This document shows positions 19,729 to 32,983 of a stretch of 64,000 bases of DNA, one piece after another (position 1 is the stretch's first letter; each line of letters starts with the position of its first letter). Location: positions 744,001-808,000 of the forward strand of contig JASFAU010000010.1 of assembly GCA_039704465.1 (NCBI GenBank), in the 5' to 3' direction. The position numbers and the translations under genes are program-made. Source of the stretch: Plasmodiophora brassicae (lineage: Eukaryota; Endomyxa; Phytomyxea; Plasmodiophorida; Plasmodiophoridae). The notes below the pieces were generated by a model. It made no database searches. It saw only the letters and a program-made list of their open reading frames with translations, and had not been told where the DNA came from.

Positions 19729-20558
19729 AGATCTTGACTTTGCGCCATGGCGTTGCCGCGTCCAGAGTGTACTTAAAGTACAGCTCGCCGGGATGGTACA
19801 CGCCATCTGTAGTTCCCAGAGTACTAATCCACTGGCATTCCGAGATGTTGAACTTAACGCCACGCTCTCCAAGAATGGTCCGGCCGACAACCGAATAAAT
19901 CGACTCGGCAAACGATTTCCAGTCGAGCATGCCGTCGAACGTCGCCGTGTTGACGCCCGGCTTGTATCCCATTGTCGTTGCAACATGTTCGGTCGCCTTC
20001 TCACCTCGCTCCAATGCCAGCGCGTCCTGCCGCGGCCGCCTGCGGTCGTGCGACATGCGCCCAGCGGTTGATCCAAACCGGGACGCACACGTCCCGACGC
20101 CACGCAAGCGGCAGCGCCGCCCGGAACTGCACAAGAAGAACACCAAATGCCTGATCATCAAGCCGACAGCACTGGTTCTCGGCAGATGTCGCCGGACTGT
20201 ACAGCACGACCGCAGGCGGCAGGACGCGCTGGCATTGCAGCGAGGTGAGAAGGCGACCAAACATGTTGCAACGACAATGGGATACAGTATCCCGGATATC
20301 CAGGCCTCCCGGCATGATGGCATATTGGGGTCACATGGTGACATATTTGGTCGAAATATGACAAAAGAACGGAATCGCATATCTCAAGAGGCCTGCGCAT
20401 TGCATGCGCGATAGTATCATGCTGTCGAATATTTCGAGACAATCGATTTCCATCGGCATCGTCAACGTATGGTTATACGCGGGCGTTGTGTTGCCGGAGA
20501 TGCCACTTAGAGTCTCCCCTCGGGCATTGCCGTCTGGTGCGCTGCGTTTGGGGGACAT
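19729..20558 (-). pseudogene. 5' part of the gene interrupted by the transposon nest
   Basis: The minus-strand start at 20558 reads MSPKRSAPDGNARGETLSG and then MPMEIDCLEIFDSMILS. Nearer the insertion the frame reads GYKPGVNTATFDGMLDW, FAESIYSVVGRTIL, ISECQWISTLGTTDGVYHPG and ELYFKYTLDAATPW, stopping at the TTAA of 19725-19728. Between them lies an inverted duplication (19970-20283) that may include exon sequence. No family was recognised; the segment has the look of a beta-rich conserved domain. With the 13719-13935 piece it would form a single reading frame across the excised TTAA. Confidence 0.55.
19970..20283. repeat. gapped inverted duplication inside the interrupted gene
   Basis: About 75 bp at 19970-20046 recurs in reverse complement at 20210-20283 with few mismatches, separated by about 163 bp. 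Both arms encode ALxRGEKATxHVATTMGY, on opposite strands. Confidence 0.8.
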
Positions 20559-20770
20559 CGTGGCCTGATCGCGCATGCTACACAGGGAAACCGCCCCTCA
20601 GGGCTCTTATATGGCACGCGCTTGTCCGGCCTCAGCTTCAAGTTGCATTGGCGACATCGCTCCAACACCCGTGTCAGGACAGGGTAGGCTCCGTCTGTCT
20701 AACACGATATACCACAATTGCACATTGGGTCGATCGGCAATCGTGAAGGTGTACCATTGATCAACGGGTA

Positions 20771-21283
20771 ATGGATGACCAGGACCTGTCGACTGTCGCC
20801 GCTGTCGATCGACTGGAGCAATTGGTTGGCGACGAAAAGCAGGCCTACCAGGACCTCTACAGCGAGGTTCGAGAGCTGGACAACTTAGCCGGTGAGCCAC
20901 CTATGCCATCGGTCTCATCGCCGTTCGAGCAGTACCTTCCGCCATCTGGGGAAGGCACTGTTGCAGAGGCGGGCAGCCAACCGCAGTATCGCCGGGAGAA
21001 GCACGATCCGACATCGGTGGCGGCCAGAGACCAGAAGACCGCAAGGTTGTTGGCAAGGACCAAGGAGGAGGTGGCCCTGCTGAGAAGGCAGGTGGATAGA
21101 ATGGCGCAGAACAACGAGCTTGCCAAGCTGGAGGAGCGCATGCGAGAGCAGGGCAGCCGGTTCGTTACCCAGGTCGGATGCGAGCGTCGACGAGCAGTCG
21201 TCTGCACCAGCGTTTGCGCTGGGACGCTGGCCCGTCTCAGCGCCCATATCGATCAACTGATTTCCATGAGACCTCCTCAATAA
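20771..21283 (+). CDS. small coiled-coil protein, unassigned
   Basis: A 170-aa frame from the ATG at 20771 to TAA at 21283. It is hydrophilic and helical throughout, with heptad-like spacing: VDRLEQLVGDEKQAYQDLY, then after a Pro-rich hinge TKEEVALLRRQVDRMAQNN and LAKLEERMREQ, ending LSAHIDQLISMRPPQ. An intron may remove part of 21172-21239, where the helical pattern breaks into a Cys-rich stretch, but no splice choice there kept the C-terminal frame. The family is not recognised; a kinetochore, BLOC or dynactin-type subunit would look similar. It converges on UQCC1 with 36 bp between stops. Confidence 0.55.
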   Translation: MDDQDLSTVAAVDRLEQLVGDEKQAYQDLYSEVRELDNLAGEPPMPSVSSPFEQYLPPSGEGTVAEAGSQPQYRREKHDPTSVAARDQKTARLLARTKEEVALLRRQVDRMAQNNELAKLEERMREQGSRFVTQVGCERRRAVVCTSVCAGTLARLSAHIDQLISMRPPQ

Positions 21284-21319
21284 ACGGTGCTAACCGTGTA
21301 CGATATATAATGGAAGGCT

Positions 21320-22368
21320 TCACGCTGGAGGAGCGGGCACCGCTGTTTGCTGTTCACCGTCCGCAACCTGTTCAGCAGGTTGCTCGACCTCGATAGGTCC
21401 AACCGCTGTCGGATGAGGCACACGTGGCGGGTCGCCCCAAGGAATGCTGTCGCGGAATTTGTCATCTGGCACCTTCTCCAGGTGGTGAATCTTGTCGACC
21501 ATGTACTGGGCCAGGATCGTCGACGTTTCATTGTTCTCCTCCACGTGCTGAACGGGGCCGAACACATTGCTGGATATCGCCGTGCGGAACGACTCGACAG
21601 CGGCGCCGTCGCTGACGATAAGTGAGCTCGTTTCCGAAGGCTGGGGCAGCTTTCCAAGCGCCGCATCGTACTGCATCATCGACCCGAATGCAGAGTCTTT
21701 GATCTCCTTGAGAAACTTATCCTCTCGGATCCAGTGGGCACCCGCACCTAACGGGCAGCATGAGGGGCCGGTGGACGATACGGTCATGCGGGGTCGACAG
21801 AACCTGAGAGGCAGCGCCGAACATGGTCCCACATGTGCTCAAGCAGTGTTTCAAAGCACAGTTGCGCCTCGGCCTTATCATTGCAGGGACGCGACAGTCG
21901 AATTCTGCACATCCACACGTGCATTGCCACCAGCTCGAGCTGGGTCGCGTACGTGTACGGCAGCTTTAGCTCTGCAACGCATTCGTTAGCTCGAAGGCAA
22001 CGGCGACAAACGTTCGCGCAAGATGCACCGTTGTAGAACACCGGATGCAACGCCTGCTTGCCACATGATTCGTACATCAGCTCTGTGTCCACCTTGCGCT
22101 TGATCTGCGTCTTGAACAGCGCCCGAAGCACACTGGACAGCCAAACCACAGGACGCGAGAACTTCTTATTCGCAAAGTCGCGACGGAGGAGCCGCGTGTC
22201 CTGCGGTGACGACGTTGTCAGCTCACACTGCGCGCCCTGGGGGACGACTGCGCCACCGACCGACAAGGTTCGCGCAAAGACCTCTTCGGGTGCGTACACG
22301 ACTTTCTGTGTGGCCAGACAGCGCACCAGTGCGTTCCGCACCGGGACTACGCGCCGCAGCCCAAACAT
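21320..22368 (-). CDS. UQCC1: ubiquinol-cytochrome c reductase assembly chaperone (CBP3/UQCC1)
   Basis: Two exons, 22368-21804 and 21747-21320, with a 56-nt intron, give 330 aa. The start is placed at the Met opening MFGLRRVVPVRNALVRCLAT, a typical mitochondrial presequence rich in Arg without acids. The family core is present: YTYATQLELVAMHVWMCRIR and CFETLLEHMWDHVRR, and across the intron FLKEIKDSAFGSMMQYDAALG. CBP3/UQCC1 binds newly made cytochrome b at the mitochondrial ribosome for complex III assembly. The C-terminal extension is Pro/Glu-rich. The GCN5 stop is 190 bp upstream on the same strand. Confidence 0.8.
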
Positions 22369-22558
22369 TGGTCCAAACGTCGTGCAACGCCCGTTGAACG
22401 ATGATGGCCCAACCGACCCAACGGAACGGACCCCACGGACGCCGCAACCCCGACCCAGAGGGGTCCTCCTCTGCACACAGTGAGCGTTGCCATGCAGCAA
22501 TGAAGCATTACGTTTATATAAGTTACAAAGGGGAAGGGACCCCCGGCGATCAACGACG

Positions 22559-24568
<2,010 letters not shown>

Positions 24569-27500
24569 ATGAGTGAAGTGTCCGGCAGAGGCGGCGGGCG
24601 TGGGCGCGGGCGTCAGCGCTCCCGCCGCGGGCGGCATAAGCACGGGGGCCATCACGCCCCGTCGGTGTCGACTGCCGAGGTTGTCATTGAGATCACACGT
24701 GCGTCGCGCCCGATTCTGCGGGACGTGTGGAGGCTGATCGACACGTCTAGCGATTGTCGTTGCGGCGCGAAGTAATGACGTTGAAGCGGTGTCGTCCCTG
24801 CTTCAGCCTGGCCAGTTTCAGGCGGGCACCAGGTCGCCGCGATCGTCATCTATGGCGCTTGATGATGTTGAAAGGTTCAAGACGCGTTTCGTTATTGCAG
24901 ATGTCGAAATCTCACGTCATGCATCCAGAGTCCACCCTCTGGTCGCTGCTGCCGCTGCTGGATCATTGGACGTCGTCAGGTACCTGCTGGATCATGGCGT
25001 GTTCATTGACGGTGTTGGTTCTGTCGGCATTACTGTCCGTGCATTGGTCGGAACATAGCTGCCAGGCTGTCACTAACATCCGTATGCACAGGCGTTGACA
25101 TCTGCAGCGGTACACGGCCAGACGGCGGCCGCCGCTCTCTTATTGGAACGGGGAGCGTCGGTCAGCCTAGCGTGCGCACGAGGAATGACGCCGCTTCACG
25201 CCGCCGCTCAATACCGGAGAGGCGAGATCATTGACCTGTTTCTTGCCCAGCCTGCCTGCGATGTGAATGCACTGGACTCCGACGACCAGACGCCGTTGCA
25301 CAAGGCAGCTATGGCCGGTGCACCTCCTGAAATCGTTTCATGTTTGCTCAAGCATGGCACTGCGTACGTGTTGTTCCGAAGGACTGAAGCGTCTCTAATT
25401 TAATGTTGCCAGGGTAACACACGATAAGCGCGGCTTTTCGCCATTATACTTTGCGAATTCAGGTGACTTTATATGTGACGTATTGTAAACAAAGGCCTAA
25501 CGCTGGTCCAGTGTACGAGGAACACCTTAAGTCCCATTCTGGGAAGAAGGGTGGTAAGGGCAAGCCGCCCGTCGTACCGGCCTCGGTCGCACCGCTGTTT
25601 GAAAACGTGGTTATTCTTGCGACTGCGACTTCGTTCTTGTACGAAACTTTCCGAACGGTCTCCGATCGCGCTGCTCGAGAAGCCATTGTGCGACGCATTG
25701 GGATCGACCGAATTATCTCCGTGCTCTGCTTGAGAACGGAAGCTCTTGAGGACACCGAGGGATTCAATGAGATCATTATGACATTGTGCCGGACACTCAA
25801 AGCTGATCAAAAGTCTCTAGCCGGGGCCCGGTCTGAACATTTACGTTTGGTGTTCACGTCGATGGTCACCGAAGCCTCCATGAACTCGCTGCAAAGCATG
25901 GCCAGTCTCCTGATCCAGCCGTTCATGGTTGAGACGCTGTCGACAGAGTTGACCGAACAACTTGCGGAAGCGTTGAAAGTCGCATGCCGCATGTAGGACC
26001 TTCGTTGAATGTCTCGGAAGGAGCTGAAGCGTCCTTTGCGCAGGTGTACTTTCGGACATCAACCTTTCGTGGACTACAGCGTCGATTTCCTTTATGTCAT
26101 GTTTCCTGCCTGGCTACGTCTCATGCTTGCACTGGCTGGGCGTGGAGTTCACACCGACTTGTTGAACTCCATTGGAGCACAGTTTGACCTGTTCTGTCAG
26201 TCGACGAAACCGGCGCTATTTCTATGTTGGCACTAATGTAAAGTATTTTTTCTTGTAGGGGACATGCTTGACCAGTGTTTGATCGATATCGATTTCAACG
26301 TCCAAGAATCGGAAAGGTTTGCTGTTCTCATTTTCGCCTACTTCCATCATGCACAGGTGCGCGTACTCTTTATCTTTCATAATTACCTTCTGACTGTCAC
26401 GGTACAAGGTATTCCCGCTCGATGACGACGTCATTGCACGGTTAACGCCAGTCTCGGGCCCACTCCACGTCATTCCGAAACTTACCTGGTTCTTGACACA
26501 ACGCCCGGTCGCAGAGCGCTTCGTTAATTTTTACCAGAGAAGGTCGGCGGCGTTGATGCCTGGTAACTCGTTAGATATAACGAGCTGCATTCCAGGCAGG
26601 AGCCAATTCGCCACGTTTCTGAAGACTGCGACGACGTTTTCTTCAAGTATTTCGGCCATTCTCTTCGGGTTGGTGGTTTGCAAGGCAAAGCCGCGTATAT
26701 ACAGGTCTGTATGTGCGCTCCTTTCTCAAGCGTCATAGTGACAGCATGGTCAGTCAGTCGCGCTGAGGGCCCAGATTGATGTTAAACCTGTATCGTTGAA
26801 CCGTTTCCTGATGGCCGGTTCGCAAGATGAGGTTGGGGATGCATACGAGGTAATCGACGCATATCTGTTGTACAATGGCCTTAGTCCTAACGCGTTCCAT
26901 TTGCAGCATTTCGTTCAGCAGATGATGGCCTTGCCGGCAAAGGCTTTCAATATCTCTCTCCAAGTAGAGGTGTGGCGATTCCTGTGCGCTTCGTTTTGTT
27001 CATGCTAACATTGTCGTAGTTCCTGAACGAGCCTGGTGTCGGGGAAGGCCCGCTTCGAGAGCTCCTGCAAATCGTTAGTAAGCGTATATTCAGCGCGGAA
27101 CCCAACGCTCCCTCCAGAAACATGTTTGTATTGACGCCGTCTGGATCGTACTTCCATATTGCCGGGCCGTCGGATGCGGCCGATCGTGATTCGCTCGGTC
27201 TACATTTGGAATTGGCTGGCCGCATGGCAGGGCTTTCAGTGACGACCACGTTCCCTCTTGGTGTGCGCCTGTCTCGTCCACTGTTGCTACGAATGCTTGG
27301 TCTTCGTGCCGACTCGCTTGCGGGTTTCGATGATGAATTTCAAGCCAGGCTGGAATGGCTTAAGTATGTCGCCTTATACGTGGGACGGGATAAGAGTGTT
27401 GTTAACACCCGTTTAGGGCAAATCCGATCGACCCGCTTCAGCTGGACATGCGATGGACGTATACAGTAGATGGTCGTGATATTCCGTTGTGTCCTGATGG

Positions 27501-28038
27501 CGAAAATCTGCTTGTCACCGACGCCAACAAGTCCAAGTTCATAGCTACCTTAATTGAACACCGACTGTGGGGCGATGGTGAACACAAAGAACTGACATCA
27601 AGGTTCATCAAGGGCTTCCAAGATGTTCTGCCAAAGCAGTGCCACTCCGTGCTCTCCCCAGAAGAGCTGGATGCATTGCTTCAAGGTCCAGCACAACTCG
27701 ACATTGAGTGGATGAAGCGGGACCTGGTTGCGTACAACTATGGCTACTCGTCCGACGACGATGTTGTGAAGTGGTTCTGGGAGTACGTCTGTCAGCTCGA
27801 CAAAGAAAAGCAAGCCCGCTTGCTGCAATTCTGGTCTGGGTCGTCCGTTCCGCCTATCCCTGGGGCACTCGTTGACCGCTGGACAATCTCGCCGCATCTC
27901 CGTCCTATCTCCAGTCTACCGACATCAGCAACCTGCACAAGGCAGTTGAACATCCCCCGGTACGCCTCGTTTGACCAGCTCAAGGCTCGATTCGATGCAG
28001 TCATTGAATACGGCTACATCGGATACAGCAGTACATAA
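24569..28038 (+). CDS. ankyrin-repeat HECT-type E3 ubiquitin ligase (HACE1-like)
   Basis: Twelve exons fit in phase: 24569-24698, 24751-25022, 25092-25363, 25413-25462, 25512-25978, 26021-26225, 26259-26356, 26409-26708, 26745-26849, 26907-26969, 27020-27363 and 27417-28038, giving 975 aa. Introns range from 33 to 69 nt. A Gly/Arg-rich N-terminus precedes ankyrin repeats (VVAARSNDVEAVSSLL; SAAVHGQTAAAALLLERGAS; MTPLHAAAQYRRGEIIDLFL; QTPLHKAAMAGAPPEIVSCL). A long helical middle leads to the HECT domain from GVGEGPLRELLQIV, with LKANPIDPLQLDM and the C-lobe LPTSATCTRQLNIP holding the catalytic Cys. Ankyrin plus HECT in this order and size is the HACE1 layout (human 909 aa). The 42-nt intron after exon 5 has a weak acceptor and is the least certain junction. 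Confidence 0.9.
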
Positions 28039-28063
28039 TTCGTTGCCATCAACCTCTGCCGTG

Positions 28064-28069
28064 AATAAA
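28064..28069 (+). terminator. possible polyadenylation signal AATAAA
   Basis: AATAAA lies 26 nt after the HACE1-like stop codon, a usual distance. This protist's polyadenylation signals are not known. Confidence 0.35.
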
Positions 28070-28577
28070 TAGGGTAATGGAACAGTGACTTCCATCCGCA
28101 GCCACTGGTGTCGTGATGTCTATTCGAGCACGTGCTCGGTCCAAGCAGGTTCATTGCCAATCGAAATCTACTGTGGTAATATTTGTCTGCCCTTTCAGAC
28201 GTGCCGTGCATGGACTTACCGAAGTACAACGTATATTTAAGATGCACCGGGGAGACCCAAGCTGACGCAGAGGTACGTGGCCCTAACCGCTAGCCACGCT
28301 TGTCACTAAGGTACGCTACGTGGCTCGTCGGGAAAGTTGAGGACTCGGATTCGCAGACCAGTGACGAGGGAGTGACCCCGTCGGTGTCTGGTCTGGTCTA
28401 AATTCGTCCGGCAGAGTCGGAAATAGAATCGCCCGGCCCCGCCCGACGCCACGCGCGCACCAAAATTTGCCAACCCGGGCTCTGTCACGTCAGTCTGCGC
28501 TTCTTTGGCAGCGTCACGCCGAGCCACAGCGGCTGCTCGGGTTGACGCTCACTCGACCCGACCCGCCTCGTGGCGCG
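28070..28577. other. intergenic, no gene seen
   Basis: About 500 bp between the HACE1-like stop and the WASP start. Only short shadow ORFs; no tRNA-like box B was found. It should hold the WASP promoter. Confidence 0.4.
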
Positions 28578-30419
28578 ATGTCGACGGGCCTGGTCGCCAA
28601 TGCGCAGGTGTCCCAGGAACAGCAGGACGCCATCCGGAAGATTCTGGGCGGGACGGCGTCCCCGCTCTGCTTCGGCATATGTCGCGTGCTGATGGCCGCA
28701 CCGAACGGCGGCGGCTGGCAGGACACGAACCTATGGGGCGCCATCACGTTGATCATGGATCGCAGTCGCAACGCGAAGATCATCCGTGTGTACGACCTGC
28801 AAACCTACGACGTCATCTTCGACGAGGAGCTCTACGTCGGCATGCAGTACCTTGCCGCGCGGGCGTATTTCCACACGGTCGAGGTCTATGGAGCCATTCT
28901 TGGGTTCGATTTCACCAACGAGCAAGACGCGTACAACTTCCACAATCGAGGTATCGTATGGTTCTGCCCCCCAACCGTGATCCAGCGCGGTGTGGCGTTC
29001 GGTGTATTGACGGTCGGGTGTATAGTGGTCTCCATGGTCCCTCCTGCGCAAATGCCCGCCCCTCCCATTATTGCCCAACCAGCGCCGTCGTCGTCGTCGG
29101 GGTCCTTTGGGATCTTCGACAAGATGAAAGTGATGTTCTCCAAGAAGGAGAAGGAGATGCAGATCGGGGCGCCGTCCAACGTCGTGCATCGGAGCCACAT
29201 TGGGATATCCGGAGACAAAGGTGTGGGGCGTTAATCGTCGACATGGTTGCCGATGGACTATAACGGAGGTCGTGTAGGTTTCGAAGTGAAGAACATCCCT
29301 GAAGAATGGAAGGCGCTGTTCAAGGCTTCTGGCATTAAGCCGTCGGATCTGAAAGACCAGGCCACCGCCAGCCTGGTCTACAACACGATCTCGTCGCATT
29401 ACCGGGCGTCGGTTGTGGGAGCCCCTCCCGGGCCAGCGGGACCACAGCAAGGACCGCCTGGCGCCATGGCACCACGACCGCCACCAGGGGGACCTGGTGC
29501 CACGACGGCACGGCCACCTTCCGGGCCACCGCCTTCCGTACCGCCTGCCAGGATGCAGGGACACGGTGGGCTTGCGACGCCTGGCGATCATGTCGGCAGA
29601 ACGCGTGGGCCGCCACCGTCGCCGCCTGGGCCCCCTCCTGGGCCACCACCAAGTCGTCCTATGATTCGGCGAGCACCCCCGAGGGGACCGCCGCCACCTC
29701 CTCCTGGCGGGCCGCCTCCGACTCGCCATCGTCCTCAGCCGCCGGAACCTCCCCAGCCGCCCGCTCAGTCGTATCCGGGATACTCACAGTATGCTGGGAA
29801 CCAGCATTATGCTGAGCAGCACCAGCAGCAGCAGCAGCAGCCGGATCACGACCTCGCTGATGGCATGGCATCGCTGGACATTCAGCAGCAGCAGAGCTAT
29901 GCGTCGCACCAGGAGCCGGAATACGATGAGCGAGCACAGCAAGGGCAGTACGCGGCGTACCAGTACGAGAACGATTCACCAGAGCAGGAGGCAGAGCAGC
30001 AATATGACCAAGAGTACGCCCAATACGACGTTTCGTCGCCTGCGCTTCCGCCACCGCCACCACCTCCTCCAGTATCTGCCCCGCCGCCACCACCGCCTCC
30101 CACCGGCAGGTCTGCCCTCCTTTCTCAAATTCAGGCTGGCGCTCAACTGCGGCGATCAACTCCTGCCCCGCCCGCCGCCGCTGCCCCGCCAGCGAACCCT
30201 CGAAACGCTCTCCTGAACCAGATTCAAACTGGGGTCGCGTTGCGGCGCGTTGAACCGAGAAGAGATGACGAGGACACGAACGACGGGGCGCTCCCCGATC
30301 TGACGAGTATGCGCGACGACGATAAGACGACCATGATGAACCACATCAAGAGCCTGCTGGACGCGCGAAGAGACGTGATCGCCGCTGACGACGATGACGA
30401 CAACGACGACTGGGACTAA
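28578..30419 (+). CDS. WAS: WASP-family actin nucleation-promoting factor
   Basis: Three exons, 28578-28950, 29026-29220 and 29278-30419, with introns of 75 and 57 nt, give 569 aa. The N-terminus is a WH1/EVH1 domain (GICRVLMAAPNGGGWQDTNL; LWGAITLIMDRSRNAKIIRV). A basic stretch leads into a GBD/CRIB motif split by intron 2: IGAPSNVVHRSHIGISGDKG then FEVKNIPEEWK. Next come a long poly-Pro/Gly region and a Gln-rich segment coded partly by CAG runs. Two WH2 motifs follow, RSALLSQIQAGAQLRR and RNALLNQIQTGVALRR, and then the acidic tail ending DNDDWD, whose terminal Trp is the Arp2/3-binding residue. It links Rho-family GTPases to Arp2/3-driven actin branching. The start is the first Met of the WH1 frame. 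Confidence 0.96.
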
Positions 30420-30554
30420 CGTACCCATCCTCCCGTCTACCTATGTACCCCATATCTTCATCATCGCAGGAATACACTAAATTACGGTTGCAACAGCACC
30501 TGTGGAACATATATTCAATAATAACAGGGGGAACGGTTTAATGGATGTCTACGA

Positions 30555-31589
30555 CTACGACGTCGCCCACAGCTTCTTTGGTAAGTTGTTTCGATTACCG
30601 GCTTCCTTCAACTGGAACAGACGCTGTGCTCGCTGGTCGATCGTTCCGCCACACTTCAGGCCCGCCCGCTGCAACGTTGTCTTCAGCCCATCCAGGCCCA
30701 TCGCCCGCATAGACTGCCAGTCTGGATACGCGCTCAGATCGACTTCTTCACATTGCGATTCGGCCGTCGCAGGTCTAGGTCCACAGGCAGGCGCGGGCTC
30801 CGGTTCCGGATGCTCTTCGTGACGTTGAGGTTCGGGTTCCGACGATAATCCATTGACGTCATGCTGATCAGACGGGGCACTGTCATTCGTCGGAGGAGAT
30901 TCAACTTTGGGCGACTTGGACATCGGCTCGGCATTGTCGTTAGCAGCAGGCGAGCGCTTCCGCTTCCGAAAGCCGGCTTCAATGGCATCTCGCAGGTCAA
31001 TACTGACAGCGGCAGGGGCAGCGGTCGCGTATTCTTTGACGAGTTCGACGGGGGCTTCGACCTTGCGTTCATGACCAAATTTGCAATTCTTGAACCGGTA
31101 CTTGCACTGGTCGCCATACTTGCACGGTTCGCGGCGCCTGACGTCGTTCTTGATATCCTTATACTGTTCGACTACGGACGCAGTGGAGGACGACGATGAC
31201 GACGACGCCTGTTGGTTTTTCCACTCGGCGAGCGCTTTCTCATCTTCAACATGGCGGACACGCCGTCCAGACAGATCACGACAGGCGGTGAAATTCGATG
31301 TCGCTTTCTGACCGACCTTCGCCGACGATCCACGCAGAAGGGATCCGAATCCACCCTTGCCGCCGAGCAAGCGCCCGTTCAGATCCAGGCAGGTCGTCCC
31401 GACCTCAACAACGTCCTCGTCGGGGCAGAAATCCGACGCACGACGCAGCACGACATGACCATATGGAATCGACAGGCGGTCGGATATCGCGCATCGGACA
31501 TCGCCAATGCTGACCTCGCGGCCGTCGTCGAAGTTGAGACAGGTGGTGCGCCCGTCCCAGCCGCGCACAAGCACCTGAACGAACGTCAT
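30555..31589 (-). CDS. SDE2: SDE2-like splicing/genome-stability protein with CCCH finger
   Basis: A single exon of 344 aa. The start is set at 31589 ([15 protein letters not shown]) because the ubiquitin-like fold begins there; the frame is open upstream for 26 codons. The ubiquitin-like part ends in [14 protein letters not shown], the Sde2 processing site in which a deubiquitinase cuts after GG to free KGGFGS. The centre contains a CCCH zinc finger ([18 protein letters not shown]), and the C-terminus a SAP-like helix pair ([37 protein letters not shown]). In fission yeast the freed Sde2-C drives excision of particular introns; in humans SDE2 also acts at replication forks. The CCCH motif is not part of the human layout as I know it. 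Confidence 0.9.
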   Translation of the reverse strand: MTFVQVLVRGWDGRTTCLNFDDGREVSIGDVRCAISDRLSIPYGHVVLRRASDFCPDEDVVEVGTTCLDLNGRLLGGKGGFGSLLRGSSAKVGQKATSNFTACRDLSGRRVRHVEDEKALAEWKNQQASSSSSSSTASVVEQYKDIKNDVRRREPCKYGDQCKYRFKNCKFGHERKVEAPVELVKEYATAAPAAVSIDLRDAIEAGFRKRKRSPAANDNAEPMSKSPKVESPPTNDSAPSDQHDVNGLSSEPEPQRHEEHPEPEPAPACGPRPATAESQCEEVDLSAYPDWQSMRAMGLDGLKTTLQRAGLKCGGTIDQRAQRLFQLKEAGNRNNLPKKLWATS

Positions 31590-32983
31590 GACAGCGGACT
31601 GTTGCTCCACGGAGTCCGCTCTCGTACTGCGGACTACTACCGTACCTGCGCACTCGTCGTCACACACTCACACTCCTCCGTCGCGCCACAAGGCAACTGT
31701 CCAAAGCAGTCGTTCTTCACAAGGAGCACACATTCAGCGCGGAGACATCGTCTGTGGGAGCGTGGCTGTCCTGACACCCTGTCGTGATCGGCATCATCCA
31801 GGATTCCCTTGAAAGCATCCAACGCGGAGGTAGGCGTTCAAGGGATTCTGGCTGATGTCGGCCGCGAACGAGAACCACTCGATCGGCGCGTCAGCGCAGG
31901 AGGCAGCCGTCTTTAAACCTGCATCCGAAATGGGTGCAAAACGTGTTCGTCTCGCCGCCCTTTGCTCAGCGCTGGAGCCGTGGTGGCGTGAGCAATGCTC
32001 CTGGCAATACCCGGCGACGACGACAGTTATGCTCCTGCCAACACGAACCGCCCAGCAGACACCATCAACACCGCCAAGACAACAACACCAACACTAACAC
32101 TTCAGCAAGAACGACAACAAGAACGGCAACAACAAACACGTTGCAGCGGGCAAGCCGTATCAACAAAGCGCCTCGCTCAGCTCGAGGAGCGCCGCGCAGA
32201 GCTCGATGCTGGGGAGGCCGAGCTCGATGCGCAGGAGGTCATCGCACATCGCGTGGATGTCGACTGGCCTCGTCCGCATCGAGCATGACCTCGGCCGCAA
32301 CGAGCTCGGCGCGCCTCCCAACCAGCTCAGCACGGCGAACATCGGCAACGGCCTGGCGACGGGCTATGGGAAGCGCAAGACGCGTGTATCACGCGCCGCT
32401 GCGACCGCTCGTTGCCGAATCCCATCGGCCAGGCGTCGGTCGCTCGTCCATGGCACAAGTGGCAACGACACGCCCGTACGTGCACGTGCCGATGAACACG
32501 CGCAGCTAGCGACACCGACGTCGGATGCTGTGACCATCCCGGGTGGATCGCGCTACGGGGGCCGGGTGCGACATGATGACGCTCGCAGCCCGTGTGCAGT
32601 CGACGTTGCATGGCAAACAGGGCACCTTCCGGGAACTGGCGCGTAGTGTCGCCCGTAGTGTGCTCCGGTAGGGTACTCCGACGTATTCCTTGGTGCTTTC
32701 CGGGATGGCCCGCAGGTGCTCCGGGTTGTGCTACTCCGGGTTGTGCTACTGGTAGTAATGTGCGACCAGTCGAGGTACCTACACGCGTTTGACGAACTGC
32801 ATCGGCGTTTGACGAACTGCATCGGGTCGTCCGGTCTGCAGTCACGGCGGCCATCAGTGCGCGTTTCGGGTCACTGCGCGATGTATGCAGTTCGGGCTGC
32901 AGCGACGAGTGCGTTGGTCGCTGATGTTGCGAGCGGCTCGGTCGGCAGCCCTGGCTGAGGCTCGCAACTGCAAAAGTGCGGCG
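31590..32983. other. low-complexity interval with no firm gene
   Basis: Overlapping frames on both strands encode Gln/Thr/Arg-rich or Ala-rich peptides. The best plus-strand candidate at 31995-32288 has a helical stretch (RLAQLEERRAELDAGEAEL) but no family. Short tandem copies occur at about 32719-32748 (GGTTGTGCTACTCC type) and 32788-32825 (an 18-bp unit GTTTGACGAACTGCATCG, twice). The plus-strand end should contain the promoter of the 2H phosphoesterase. Confidence 0.4.
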
